Assembly (NCBI GenBank): GCA_003255025.1
Contig: QANY01009406.1
Span: 868,001-932,000, forward strand
Direction of reading: 5' to 3'
DNA length: 64,000 nucleotides
DNA from: Datisca glomerata
Lineage: Eukaryota > Streptophyta > Magnoliopsida > Cucurbitales > Datiscaceae
The notes under the pieces are model-generated. The model was not told where the DNA came from, did not search any database, and was given only the letters and a program-made list of their open reading frames with translations. Position numbers and translations under genes: made by a program. This document shows positions 1 to 11,975 of the stretch, piece by piece (positions within the stretch are counted from its first letter, which is position 1; each line of letters starts with the position of its first letter).

Positions 1-980
1 CTTCTGTGCTTGGTAGTGGAAGGAACCTAGATTCAAATTTAGTTATCAAGATTTTGGAAAAGAATCTCTTTCTTTTTTAATTTGAGAATTCTAAAGATGC
101 AGACAAGGTGTGGGCAAGAGATTCTTGGAGCTTTAATGGGGCTCTTCTCATTGTGCAAAGATATGAAGCTGGTATTCTGCCCTTTGAAATAACCTTCGAC
201 GCATGTCCAGCCTGGCTTCAACTGCAAGATCTTCCACCTGAGTGGATTTTGGAGCATGTAATTAGGAGGTTAGCATCTTAAGTTGGTGATATCTTGGAAG
301 TAGACCTTTACACGTTTGAGAGTGGGCTGGCCAGGTCTATTAGGCTTAAATTGCATCTGAATATTGAGAACCCTCTTTAGCCAGGAGTCTAGGTAAAAAG
401 AAAATCTAAATTTTTGATTTGAATCAATATGAAGTATGAAAGAATCCCTCAGCTATGTTTTTACTGTCGGAAAATTAGCCATGACATACGAGGTTGTCAA
501 GAACCTAGGAAAGGCAAAACTTGTATGTATGGAGAATGGCTTAAATCTGAAGCCAATTTGAAAACTCCTCTTGATATAAGATAGGCTTTTCTTTGTGGAG
601 AGACAAGACCCAAGGAGACTACTTACGATGAAGATATCACTAGAGACCCAAATGTTTGTTAAGGATATAGTTCTAAAATCTATAGGTCTTATGCCAATTC
701 TAAGAACTTGGAATGCAAAGGAGGTGATCAGACTGATACAAATAAAAAAGCTTCTTTCAAAACAAATTTAAAAGCTAACTTCAGTTATGAGGTCAAATCT
801 ACTCAACCTAGAAGTACAGACATACCAAAATCCAAAGTTGTGGTAATTCAGGAACCAAATGAGGTGAATGAGAAAGCCAAAAACGATAGCAATAAAGACC
901 TGAACCTAAAGATGGTAATGGATTGTCAGAGTGAATTTTCCCCTTTTGTTGATGAAGAGGTGTTGGTGGGTAGCCTTTAA
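1..980 (+). pseudogene. LINE ORF1 (DUF4283 plus CCHC zinc knuckle), 5'-truncated
   Basis: ORF1 of plant L1 elements encodes a nucleic-acid-binding protein that coats the element RNA. A DUF4283-type stretch is readable from about 105 to 280 (VWARDSWSFNGALLIVQRY, later CPAWLQLQDLPPEW). A complete CX2CX4HX4C knuckle, CFYCRKISHDIRGC, lies near 455-496. The tail is polar and lysine-rich and ends at the TAA at 978-980. Several in-frame stops (near 280, 380 and 420) break it, and the start is outside the window. The spacing of 17 nt to the ORF2 start at 998 fits a dicistronic LINE RNA. The protein is non-functional. Confidence 0.8.
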
Positions 981-997
981 ATGGCACCCAAGTTTGC

Positions 998-3491
998 ATG
1001 AAAATTATATGCTGGAATTGTCAAGGGTTAGGCCCTCCCTTGACAATTCAAGCCCTAAAAGAGGTTATTAAAGTACATAAACCCATATTGCTTTGTTTGC
1101 CATAGACTAAAATGAAAGTGTCAAAGTTGAATCTTTGTCTAGATAGTTTAAATTTGATTTTTGTCACACAGTGAACCCTACTGGCCTGTCAGGGGGAATG
1201 GCCATTCTTTGGAATAGTAACATCAACTTCCTTTACATTTCCAATACATCCAACTACATTGACTACTGGTCTGAGTCTCTTGGAAGAATTACTTTCTTTT
1301 TTGGCAATAGAAATGACAACGAAAGATGGAGAGATTTTGACTTGATTTCAGTATCTAAACCCAAAAACAACTCCTATTGGATGCTTGTGGGTGATTTCAA
1401 TGAAATGATGTACAAGGAGGAGAGATTGGGTGGTAGACCCTTTGTGGATAATTGTGAGATCTTTGAAGCTCCTTCTAAGGGATACTTTTACACATGGAGA
1501 AACTACAGGGAAAGGAATGCACTGATTCAGGAAAAGCTTGATAGATAGTGCTGCTTAACTCTGCTACCTTAAGCTCGTTCTCAAACTATGTTGTACTTAT
1601 TCCACCTAATATAGGATCAGATCACAACATGCTTGTGATCGATCTTCATGCTTCCAAACATGTCAGTAGAAGACAATTTAAGTTAAAAAATAAGTGGTTG
1701 AAGGATCATGGGTGTGAAGATGCTGTCAAATTTGGTTGGGACAGAAAATGCATGACTAATTTGATTTCAAAACTGAAAGGATGTGAGAAAGCCCTTAAGG
1801 ATTGGAGCTCTAGGCAAAGAGTGAATCTCACTCTTGAAATCAAGAGAATCAATGATAGAATGTTGGTTCTGGATGACAGTATTAGTGCTTATTGGAATGA
1901 AAAAAAAGCTTCTCAAACAAAATTTGGCAGATATTTGGTCCCAAGAGGAAAGGTATTGGGCTCAAAGAGCCAGGCTCAATTGGCTTCAAGAAGGAGATAA
2001 AAACCCTCATTTTTTTCACCGAACTGTCCTTAGAAGAAAATCTCGAACAATATTTGCAGAGAGAAAGACAGTTATGCGGCCTGTATTGATGATGATGAGA
2101 AGACAAAAGACTGTTTTCAATTCTTTTCCTCAAATTTGTTTAAAGCTGAACCTATCTCGGATGAAGACTGGATTTTAAACCATATTTAGACCTGTGTTGA
2201 TACACTTACCAATGAGGAGCTCTTAAAGGAGGTTAATATGGAGGAACTAAAGGACGCTATCTTCTCTCTGGGAGCTAATAAAGCCCCAAGTCCTGATGGT
2301 TTATCAGATACCTTTGTTAAGGACAATTGGAGTTTAATTTGTAGGAAAACTGTTAGAGTTCTTTCATAATTGTTATCTGCCTAATGCCATTAATGAAACT
2401 AATATGGTGCTTATTCCTAAAGTTAAATATCTTGAGAACCCCTTCCATCATAGACATATTGCTCTTTGTAACTATAACTATAAAATCATTGCAAAAATCC
2501 TGGTCCTTAGACTTAAACCATTTCTAAATTCCTTTATTATTGAGCAACATAATGCTTTTATCAATAATAGGCATATCCAATGTAACAAGATTATTGCTCA
2601 AGAGATGTTCTTTCATATAAAGAAGAAAAAGAGAGGAGGAAAGGGGATCATAGCCTTAAAATCTGATATGGTTAAGGCAAATGACAGGATTGATTGGATT
2701 TTTCTCAGAAAACTTCTCATCAAGCTGGGTTTTAGTGGGACTTTTACCTTTTTGAATTTAGAATGTGTTACTTCTATCAAGTACTGCTTCCAACTTAATG
2801 GTTGCCCTAGTTTTCTGGTGAAGCCTACTAGTTGTCTTGACAAGGAGACCCATTGTCTCCCCATCTCTTTTTTCTCATTGCAGACTCTTTCAAGATGCAT
2901 CATCAAAGACGTGGATAATGGAAGTATTAAGGTAGTAAGAATCAAAAGCAACAGTCCTCCTATATCTTACCTAATGTTTGCATATGATAGTGTTTTCTTT
3001 TGTCATGTTGATATTGGTTCTTATCATGCTCTAGATGACTGCGTCAGGAGATATTCCAATGCAACAGGCCAAAAGGTTAATTGCTCTAAAAAGTGTACTT
3101 GGTTTAACAGCAATGTTCCTATTTGTAAGTAAATAGAGCTGGCACACATCTTAGAGATTCCCATTTCTAATGATATGGGCAACTACCTTGGACTCCCTAT
3201 TGGCTGGAGCCAGTCCAAAGTTTTGTTTTCTCTTTGTTATCAGAGAACTTAGATCAATGAACCTTCCTATGGAAATCCAGCCTTCTTTCTCATGGAGGTA
3301 AAGAAGTTCCTCTTAAATCAGTTGCACAAGCTATTCCCAGTTTTGCTATGAGTATATTCAAACTTTCTAAGAAAGTTTGCAAAAACATTCAAGATGCTAT
3401 TTTGAAATTCCGGTGGAATAAAACTAGTAATCAGCAAGGTTTGAGATGGTACTCTATGAAGAAGTTTTTCACTAGAAAGGATCAAGATAAT
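998..3491 (+). pseudogene. LINE ORF2, 5' part: APE endonuclease and reverse transcriptase
   Basis: The start at 998 (MKIICWNCQGLG) is the usual opening of the plant L1 endonuclease. The endonuclease is readable to about 1550, including GLSGGMAILWN and LVGDFNEM. The reverse transcriptase runs from about 2240, with LIPKVKYLENPFHHRHIALC at 2407 and a fingers/palm stretch to 3132; GNYLGLPIG follows near 3180. Two catalytic positions are lost: the L-x-E-T-K motif of the endonuclease has a stop for Glu near 1105, and the FADD motif reads FAYD near 2980. Other stops and frameshifts occur near 1548 and 2180. The frame is cut at 3491 by the gypsy insertion and resumes at 11976. Confidence 0.9.
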
Positions 3492-4602
3492 TGTTACGAT
3501 TTTTCTAGAGTGCAAGTGTACATTATTATTGTCAAGTAATAAAATTCTATGAAATTGAGTATCGTGATTGATTGATAATAAGTATTGAAATCAACTAGAC
3601 ATTAATTCTAATTGAGAATGACGAAAAAGTTCATAGTTTTAATTAAGCCAAAATTCTCATTAAACTAAAACGATAAAAATTTGATAAAGATAAAATAATT
3701 CAAATTTGAATAGTTAAAAGCTCTAGGATTTTCAATTTCACTAAACCAAACATACTCTAAAATCTAAATCACAATCAATCAATGTTTATCAAATTATTGA
3801 CAATAAATTTCTCTAATATAATTATCAATCTTTCTCAAGTATCAATAACAATGAATTAAAAATACTAATCTCACATATATGTTAAAATAAAAAAAATTGA
3901 AACTCATTAAGTACAAGAAATTATAATTGCTACACTAGATCCATAATTATCTCTAACTTACGAGATTCTAATGGTATTATAAACAAAGAGCAAATCTAAT
4001 CATCAATTCTTAGTCTCATAATTAAATCCAAATATATGAACGATCATGGTTTGCCTATGCCGCAGTCCTAGATAAGAAAATTAGAACATACTTGAATAAG
4101 AAAGCATCCTAATAATATTTATAAACATAGAGGAAAAGAAAAGAAAAACTAGATTTGAGAATAAATTGAAGTTGAGATCCGTCTTCATTTCCTCTATAAA
4201 AAGATCTATACTCTGCCTCCCACGTCCAAAGAGTATCCCGAAAAAATCCTAAAATATTTTATTTATATACTAGGATTTGATAGGATAAGATTGAAGCAAA
4301 AAGATCACAAAAAAAATCTAGAATCGCACCACCGTCGCGACGGTGGAAGCCAGCGTTGCGGCGCTGGCCAATCTGTTAGCATGCCAGCATCGCGATGCTG
4401 GCTCTCTGCCCAGGTCTGACCTTTTCATGTTTTATCCAGATTTTTTCCTTCCAACTCCTTCAAAAATCAACCCAAATGCATTTGCATATTATACCTACAA
4501 AAATAAAAATAAAAATAAATAAAAATAAAAAAATAAAACTCAAAGAACCAATAAAATTAATGTTAAGATTATTTAAAATAAGAGTGTGAAACACACTCAT
4601 CA
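3492..4602 (-). repeat. 3' LTR of the nested gypsy element
   Basis: On the plus strand it runs from TGTTACGATTTTTCTAG to ACACACTCATCA. It is a direct repeat of 10739-11970, about 120 bp shorter through internal deletions. On the element's own strand a TATA box (TATATAAATA) lies at 4260-4269. Two perfect CpG-rich palindromes lie 60-140 bp upstream of that box, at 4329-4346 and 4383-4402. Confidence 0.9.
4329..4402. promoter_or_regulatory. CpG palindrome cluster in LTR U3
   Basis: The segment holds an 18-bp perfect palindrome (CCACCGTCGCGACGGTGG, 4329-4346), an imperfect one (4349-4368) and a 20-bp perfect one (GCCAGCATCGCGATGCTGGC, 4383-4402). They sit just upstream of the LTR TATA box (4260-4269, minus strand) in otherwise AT-rich DNA. 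The right LTR has the same block at 11708-11778, changed mainly at CpG sites. Position suggests a promoter-proximal cis element; function is inferred only. Confidence 0.5.
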
Positions 4603-4622
4603 AATACCTCCAAACTTAATGT
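4603..4622 (-). other. Polypurine tract region
   Basis: On the minus strand AAGTTTGGAGGTATT directly precedes the 3' LTR. It is a degenerate version of the AAGTTTGGGGGT tract usual in this lineage, consistent with plus-strand priming at this place. Confidence 0.6.
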
Positions 4623-6470
4623 TTTTCTAGTCCTCGAGCAAAATAAAAATAAAAAATAAAATAAGAAAACATTACTCTAATTAAGCAAAATTACGGATCA
4701 GGTGACGAAATGTTTTAACTACCTAAACATGCCTTAAAGATTTTAAAATGTGATAACCCAAGAAAAACTTCTGAAATGTGATCATGTAGAATTTCAACAC
4801 AAACACCAACTTACATTACACTTCGTAAAATGTCGAGTGAATGTGTATTACCTTAAGCCATCCAACTTCTTAATCTCAAATGAGTTCATGCAACCAAGTC
4901 TTGTAAAAGTGGTTCCTTTAATCTATAAATAGATTAGAACTTCATAGGCCAATTGTTCATGTTACTCTCCACTAGTATAGACAAACCACAACACTTAGGA
5001 TCATTAGGACTTTTGTAGGCTTGTAATGTATGGCTAGGGTTCAGGGTAGGATAAAAGATATTATTTCGGCTCAATCTTTACCCATATTCACACATGCATT
5101 CTAGGAATGAACGAGCTTAACCCAACTTCTCTTGTTGCACCCCCAAACTTGTCGCTTTCCACCACTAGAAATATCAACAATACCCAACCATTCTTTTTTT
5201 TTTAATTTGATTTCCTTAAGCTTCTTTTTTTTTTCTTAACGAACTTTCAACTAATAGCTCCCAAACCAGTTGGTCTTAGGGAATTAGGTGTTAAAGACAC
5301 CATTTAGAGCTTAGTCACTCAAGTCTATCAATTTTCTCCACAATTGTTTTTTTATGAATATATCAAAATTCCTCCCATCCACCCATATTGTCATAGCTCT
5401 AAGTATTTTCCTAGAACATCCAAATACTATGAGTAAAAATGGTTACTAGGAAAAACTTTTTATAAGGTTAAGAAACTCTTATGGGTAATAAAAAATGACT
5501 ATTTAAGCTCAACATGGATGACTAGGAAAATAATTATGCATATGTTGGCTTGAAAGGCTTAAACGGTCCAAATATGGCCTAAACCATGTCCTAAATATAA
5601 TATAGCCTAAAATTTTACCTCGAGCAACAATCAAACCGATTCTAGAATTCTTATTAGATAATAATGATTCCTTAAGTCACATAAACCTTCTCTAAGCAAA
5701 AAATAACCAAATGCTCAAGGCTAGATGCTCAATATGTCGGGATCTCAAGTGAAATGTAAATCAACAATTGGTTCAAACACACACGGATACACAAATTCAT
5801 CATTTTCTCAAAGTTATCAATAAATCAAAGCTGATCTCATGATAGGTGTTAGTGTTGTCTACTACAAAACGTCAAAAATTTAATTTTTAACAAAGCTACA
5901 CCCCCAAACTTAAAAATTCATCGTCCTCAATGAAAAAAAATGTAAAAATAGTATGTAAAGAGGAGTCCCATGAATAAGGATGAGCTTTCATTTTCGTCAT
6001 TCTTTGCATTGTTCATTTTCTCCAACTAAGGGGAAAAATTGTGCCTGAGCCAAATTCGTCCACAATTTTTTTACTTGAATAAACCAAAATAAAATAAGTA
6101 AAAAAAGTAAATAAATAAATACATAAATAAAAAATAGAAATAAAATCGGGCTGCCTCCCGGTAGCACTTACTTTAATGCCTTTAGCCAGACGTAATGATT
6201 ATCCAAACTTCAATCGTTGCCCACTGACTTTAAAATTCCTTTTGTGTCAGAAATTGACCACCCCAAGTCTGTTTTGTGCTCTCTCAACACCCTCAACAGA
6301 TTGTCTTCTTGTTCACCATTTAATGAAGCATGGATAATGACATGAAGAGTGAAAGCTTCTCCCATAAAGGTGTACCAAAGTGGAGGTCTAACACCAGTGG
6401 GTTTTCAATAGATGGTAGATGTCTAGGTTTACCTTCTCTCAATTCTGCACTATCCACCTACAAATAACTA
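4623..6470. other. Non-coding internal region of the gypsy element
   Basis: I see no pol-like coding in about 1.85 kb between the polypurine tract and the protease. It is AT-rich, with homopolymer T/A runs and a second polypurine-like string near 5890 (ACCCCCAAACTTAAA on the plus strand), perhaps an internal tract. The 5700-6470 part reads like the 3' untranslated part of this element family. Confidence 0.6.
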
Positions 6471-6476
6471 TTCATA

Positions 6477-7064
6477 TCATTTGGGTGTTTGATTACTTTG
6501 AAGACATTGACAATTAATTTGATCTTCTTGCACTCTCAAAATAAGTTCTCTCTTTTGCACATCAATAAGAGTTCTTCCCATAGCTAAGAATGATCTACCA
6601 AAAATAATTAGAATTTCTTGGTTTTTCTCCATGTCAAGTACAATAAAATCAGCTGGAAATATAAATTTATCCACATTTACCAAGACATCCTCAATAATTC
6701 TACGTGGATATTTGATAGATCGATCATCTAACTATAAAGATATCATCGTGGGCTTAGCTTCTCCAAGACATAGCTTCTTGTAAACTAAATATGGTATCAA
6801 ATTGATACCAGCTCCAAGATCACATCGAGCCTTTTCAAAATATGAAGTCTCAATGGTGCAAGGAATAGTAAAACTCCCAGGGTCCTTTAGCTTTGGAGGC
6901 AATTTATTTTGTAAGATAGCACTACACTCCTCAGTAAGTGCAACTGTCTCATACTCCTCTAACTTTCTCTTGTTCGAGAGAATTTCCTTCATGAATTTGA
7001 CATAGCTCAGCATTTGTTCCAAAGCATCGGCAAAATGGATGTTTATATATAGTTTCCTAAACAC
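6477..7064 (-). pseudogene. Gypsy aspartic protease region
   Basis: The frame opens near 7064 with FRKLYINIHFADALEQM, the conserved stretch before the protease in Athila/Tat gag polyproteins. It continues through KLPPKLKDPGSFTIPCTI to the active-site segment CDLGAGINLIPYLVYKKL; the family usually reads DLGASINL, so Ser is Gly here. After a stop near 6730 a second stretch has DKFIFPADFIVLDME and FGRSFLAMGRTLIDVQK, the C-terminal half of the protease. It lies directly downstream of gag with no reverse transcriptase after it. The stop and the active-site change make it inactive. Confidence 0.85.
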
Positions 7065-7103
7065 ATAAAAAAACTTAAAAAATTTCTTATTCAGATTTTT
7101 CTT

Positions 7104-8212
7104 CTAGAATCGCTGGGGAAATGGGATAGGTGGGACATAACGTAGAGGATTATCGAGAAAGAGCTTTGACTTAGGCTTGTCTTTTTTCTTTTTTGAGTTC
7201 TTAATAAAATCACCACCAACAACCTCAGTTTGTGCTTCAATTGGCTGAGAGCTTTCAACTGTTACTTTTTTCGATTCTACTAACTCCTTGCCACTACAAA
7301 GGATAATGACATTTACTTGTTCTTTTGGATTCCTCTTAGTATTGCTCGATAGAGAACCTTGTGGTCTATGAGTTAGTATTTTTGACAGGTGACCCATTTG
7401 AAGCTTCAAATTCTGAATAGATGCAACTTGACTTTGAATACTTATTTATTACCTCTGTAGTGTAACATCTATTCTTGCCATAAATTGACTTGTATTGACT
7501 GTGTGCTGGGCAATAGTATCTTCTAAATAAATCTTAGGTCGTTGAGGCTGAAACTAAGGCTGAGTAGCAACTGTTGGATTAATCATATTATGACTATTCT
7601 TCCAAGAGAAATTTAGGTGATTTTTCCATCTTTGGTTGTAGGTGTTGGAGAATGGATTTTTCTTCCTATTGCAGTTCTCATCAAAATTAACATGTTTTGA
7701 CTGAGAATGAGCAAAGGAATTACCGGCTTAACATACAGTACTAGCATTGGTGGTGAAATAGCTCAATTGTTTGGACAGTGTAGTTACTTGAGTAGTAAGA
7801 GCATCGACTTCGTGAACTCCATGAGTCTTTCTGGGTACATTGCGTTCAGTTGGCCATTGATAAGCATTAATAACCATTTCTTCTAACAAGACGTAATCAT
7901 CCTCATGTGTTTTTCCCATCAAATCACCTCATGTTGCTGCATCCACTAGTGTTCCTGTTGAATTTCCCAAACCATTGTAAAAAGTTTGGATTTGTAGCTA
8001 TCTAGGGAGTCCATGATGTGGCATCCTCTCAACATCTCTTTAAACCTTTCCTAAGCTTCATAAAGACATTTCATATCATGTTGGGCAAATGCGGTAATCT
8101 CATTCCTCATTTTGGCTGTTTTAGCTGGTAGAAAGAATTTGGCTAAAAATTTCTCACAGAGGCCATTCCAAGTGGTGGTTGATCCAGTGAGAAAAGAGTT
8201 CAACCAACTCTT
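7104..8212 (-). pseudogene. Gypsy gag, C-terminal part
   Basis: After the nested solo LTR, gag resumes at 8207 with KSWLN and continues through FLAKFFLPAKTAKMRNEIT (about 8100-8160). That is the usual retrotrans_gag core (W..L...F..KFF). Further pieces are DDYVLLEEMVINAYQWPTER near 7880 and GVHEVDALTTQVTTLSKQL near 7800, both familiar from Athila/Tat gag, and a basic PFPQRF-ending linker towards the protease near 7110. Several frameshifts and stops split it. It would have formed the particle shell. Confidence 0.85.
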
Positions 8213-10185
8213 TGTTGGATCAGTGGTTTTAAAATTAAAAAAAAATAAGTTTGAACCACGAACGGTTCGTGAGTGGAATATCAAAAGTCTTTTCTTAAAC
8301 TTATTTAATCAAATAGAATAATTAAAAACCAAAACAAAAAACGATCATGCATATCAAATATTTAAACGAATAGAAAAAGGTTGAAACAATTTTCACCATC
8401 GCGATGTAAATGAGATTTTCTGAATTGGTAGAATCCTTGTATTCGTTCTTCAAATTCTTGAAACTTCAAGATCCAAATCTTCAAGCTTGATCTTCAAGAA
8501 CCAAAATCCAAGTACTATCTTTATGAATCAATTTCCTAAAATTTTCTTCACACCAATAACCACTTGTTAATTTCAGAAATATATCTCGTGAGAATTTGTT
8601 TAGAAACTGAGTGTGGGCACTCAAAATGATTGAATAAAAAAATCAAAATTTTCTTCCTTCAATTTGAAATTCGGCTTCAATATGTCAAGGGGGAAGAAAA
8701 GTTTTTATTTTCTCTCTGTGTAATTACATAATGTATTGATCAATATCAATTATTGTGTTTTAGAGTTGTATTGTATCTAATACGATTCGTGTGGCAATCA
8801 AATTGCTATCAAATATATATAATTATTAATTTTGAGAATTTGTAAATATACCCATATATTTCAAATTTCTAAAAATTAACTCCAAAATAACCACCATGGC
8901 CGAATTTTGTATATATCCTCTTAGAGTTTGTGTTGTATCGAAATTCATCAATCCAATTGATAAATCTAATAGATGTCTATCAATTAATTAATAAATTTAT
9001 TTTTATTCAATAATTATTCAATAATTAAAAAATAATAAATATATTAATTTTAATATAATCAATCACACTTAACTAGTTAAGTGACAACATCCATGGCATA
9101 TAAGTGTAGAAAATACACATTGACACCAAAATACATTTTACTCCAACTGGTATCGTTTCTTCTATTCGTGTTCTCATGAGCTATTTTTAAGACCGAATGG
9201 ATCCACATGAATAAAGATACATGATTCAAATACCTAGCAAATTTATCTTTATAAATTCCTGACCTATTTAATTCTGACATCGTAAGACTCCACTATAGGT
9301 TCGATGCCGAATGCGTGCTACATTTTTTGTTGGTGTAAATAAACTCTTTTATTCATGGTGCACTGAATATTTTAACACATTATCCATCGTGAATATCAAT
9401 AACAAGAGCGAGAGTATAAAATTATTATTTTACCCCTCTTGTTATTATTGTCTTAACTCCTTTATTGACTGTGAATAAGGAAAACATAATACTGAATTGT
9501 ATCGTACAATTCACAAGTCTTAATCAATGACCCAATTCATTTAATACCAAGCCCGATTTATTTATTCGCACACTTATCAATAAAGCATAAGGTGATATTG
9601 TTACTTTTGTAATCCAACCACAAATTTTCATATCTGTGAATCACGTAACTCCAACATAATTGAATTACGATCCAAACAATCGAGATATTGTTTGTCAATT
9701 CGAGCTCATCCATTTGAGATATCAAAGATCATAAATAACTAAGTCAAGCTATGTATTCACCTCAGGATTAATGTAATTATGAAAATACCCTTAAGGTGTA
9801 ACAATTAGATTTAGAGCTAGGTAAAAGGTTTTTTCTCTAAACTAATTTGTTATCGGTCTATTCAACATGTTCAATAACACGTCTAGATTAACCGTTTGAG
9901 TATTCACTCTGATTCCCCAAGACTGACATCCATTGGTTCAACCAAATAGTCATAATCAGATTCAATTGCCCAGTCGATCCTTAGAAGAGATTGTCTGGAA
10001 GACCCCTCTGTCTTTACTCTTCTTACGTGGATAATAGTTTCAGGACTTGAGTAAGTTATAAACACACTTTAATTAAAGAAAAACTTTTTATTTATTCATT
10101 AAATTTAGTAATACAAAATGTATGTGAAATAACTAAATACTCATAAATAGTTATTACACCGTATTTTATGAAAATAATTCTAACA
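8213..10185 (-). mobile_element. Solo LTR (family S) nested in gypsy gag
   Basis: A 1973-bp block interrupts gag. On the minus strand it starts TGTTAGAATTATT and ends CCAACA. The duplicated target is AAGAG, seen as CTCTT at 8208-8212 and CTTTT at 10186-10190 on the plus strand. No internal coding, primer site or polypurine tract is present, so it is best read as a solo LTR left by recombination. A second copy in the opposite orientation lies at 14240-25878, split by a CACTA element; the two share long near-identical runs, for instance around 9985-10030 and 24330-24375. Superfamily is not known. Confidence 0.8.
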
Positions 10186-10190
10186 CTTTT

Positions 10191-10474
10191 AGCCTTATCT
10201 TGAAGTGAAAATAGGAATAATCCTAGCCTAACTGCATCAGTTGAGGTATTGTTGTGCTTGAATTCTTGTAAATTTTGAGAAAAGATGTTATGTGAACATT
10301 TGGATCATCATTAGGTAGACCACTAAACTGATTTGCTGGCACCATGTGAATGATATCCAGCTTAATCTCAAAGTTGTTGGTATTAATAACTAGGCGTTGA
10401 ATGGCAGACGCAACCTCATTGACCACTGGCATAGCATAGTCTCGAATCGCCCGGTTATTTTGGTTGTTCACAAT
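10191..10474 (-). pseudogene. Gypsy gag, N-terminal part
   Basis: The frame from the ATG at 10471 reads IRDYAMPVVNEVASAIQR and FSGLPNDDPNVHITSFLKI, the standard N-terminal landmarks of this gag. A frame change follows, then LGLFLFSLQDKAK up to 10191. That is the residue stretch just before KSWLN at 8207, so the solo LTR entered between the codons of DKA-KSW. The 250 bp from 10475 to 10714 are leader sequence with no coding that I can recognise. Confidence 0.85.
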
Positions 10475-10714
10475 TTCATATTTTTTTTGACATCTTCCAT
10501 AGTTTCTTGAGGTTGGTTAGAAGCTTCTCTCCTCAGTTTCCTATTACGACGACAAGTTTGATTAATTTTCAAATTTAGGGGAGTCAAATTTCGCTGTCAA
10601 ATTTTCTCATACACCTTAGAAAATGCTTGAAAATTCAAAATAGTAAACAACCGTAAAAAAAGACTCGCAGTAAAATTAAGAAAATGTAACTCCAATATTA
10701 ATAAACAAAATCAA

Positions 10715-10732
10715 TCCCCGGTAACGGCGCCA
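10715..10732 (-). other. Primer-binding site (tRNA-Asp type)
   Basis: On the minus strand the sequence is TGGCGCCGTTACCGGGGA, six bases from the end of the 5' LTR. It matches the tRNA-Asp-type primer site typical of Athila/Tat elements, with A for G at one position. It fixes element orientation. Confidence 0.9.
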
Positions 10733-10738
10733 AAAACT

Positions 10739-11970
10739 TGTTACGATTTTTCTAGAGTGCAAGTGTACACTATCGTTGTTAAGTAAAAAAATCTATGAAA
10801 TAGAGTATCGTCCACATGATTGATTGATATTAAGTATTGATTTATTGATATTAAGTATTGAAATCAACTAGATCTTAATTCTAATTGAGAATGATGAAAA
10901 AATTGGGAGTTTGAATTAAGCCAAAATTCTAATTAAACTAAAACGATAAAGATTTGATAAAGATAAAATAATTCAAATTTGAATAGTTAAAAGCTTTAGG
11001 GCTTTCAATTTCACCAAACTAAACATGCTCTAAATTTTAAATCTCAATCAATCAATGTTTATCAAATTATGACATCGAATTTTTCTAATGTAATTATTAA
11101 TCTTTCTTAAGCATCGATAACAATGAATAAAAACTAATCTCACATCTCTGTCAAGATTAAATAAATTAAAACTTATTAAGCACAAAAAATTATAATTGCT
11201 ACACTAGATCTATAATTATCTCTAACTTATAAAATTCTAATGGTGTTATATACAAAGAGTAAATTTAATCATCACTTCTTAGTCTCATAATTAAATCCAA
11301 AATCATGCAATAGTCAGCCAGACGATCACAAGTATTAAAAATAGATTATAACACACAATAATACTGAATAAATATCGATTGAATTGAAAATTAAAATATA
11401 TGAACAATCATGGTTTGGCTACATCATAGCCCTAGATAAGAAAATTAAAACATACTAGAATAAGAAAATATCATAATAATATTCATGAACATAGAGGAAA
11501 AGAGATGAAAAACTAGATCTGAGAATGAATTGAAGTTGAGATTCGTCTCCCTATTTGATCCATCTTCGTTTCCTCTCCAAAAGCTCTCTTCTTTGCCTCC
11601 CACGTCCAAAGAGTACCCCGAAAAAAATTCTAAAATATTTATTTATATACTAGGTTTGATAAGGATAAGATTGAAGCAAAAATTGCAAAAAAAAATCTAG
11701 AATTGCGCCAACGCCGTGACGGTGGAAGCCAGTGTCACGACGTTGGCTTGCTGTAATGCCCAACGTCGTGACACTGGCTCTTTGCCCAAGTCCATTAGTT
11801 TCACATTTTGTCCACATTTATGCCTTCCAAGTCTTTCAAAAATCAACCCAAATGCATTTGAATTTTATACCTACAAAAATAAAACAAATATAAGTCAAAC
11901 AATAAACTCAAAGAACCAATAATATTAAAGTTAAGATTATCTAAAATATGATTGTGAAACACACTCATTA
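10739..11970 (-). repeat. 5' LTR of the nested gypsy element
   Basis: This 1232-bp repeat starts TGTTACG and ends CTCATTA on the plus strand (TGA-type terminus mutated to TAA on the element strand). The minus-strand TATA box is at 11640-11649. Upstream of it is a perfect 19-bp inverted repeat: arms 11728-11746 and 11760-11778, loop 13 nt. It corresponds to the palindrome block of the other LTR. Confidence 0.9.
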
Positions 11971-11975
11971 GTAGT

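Larger units (their letters stand above)
3492..11970 (-). mobile_element. Athila/Tat-like Ty3/gypsy element (gag-protease only), nested in the LINE
   Basis: The element reads on the minus strand: 5' LTR 10739-11970, primer-binding site, gag, protease, then about 1.9 kb of non-coding DNA, polypurine tract and 3' LTR 3492-4602. Both LTRs have TG..CA-type ends. Target duplications ATAAT (3487-3491) and GTAGT (11971-11975) flank it. No reverse transcriptase, RNase H or integrase was found in about 4.2 kb of internal DNA once the nested solo LTR (8213-10185) is removed, so it looks non-autonomous. The gag and protease match the widespread Athila/Tat-type plant family. LTRs differ at many sites, which indicates an old insertion. 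Confidence 0.9.
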
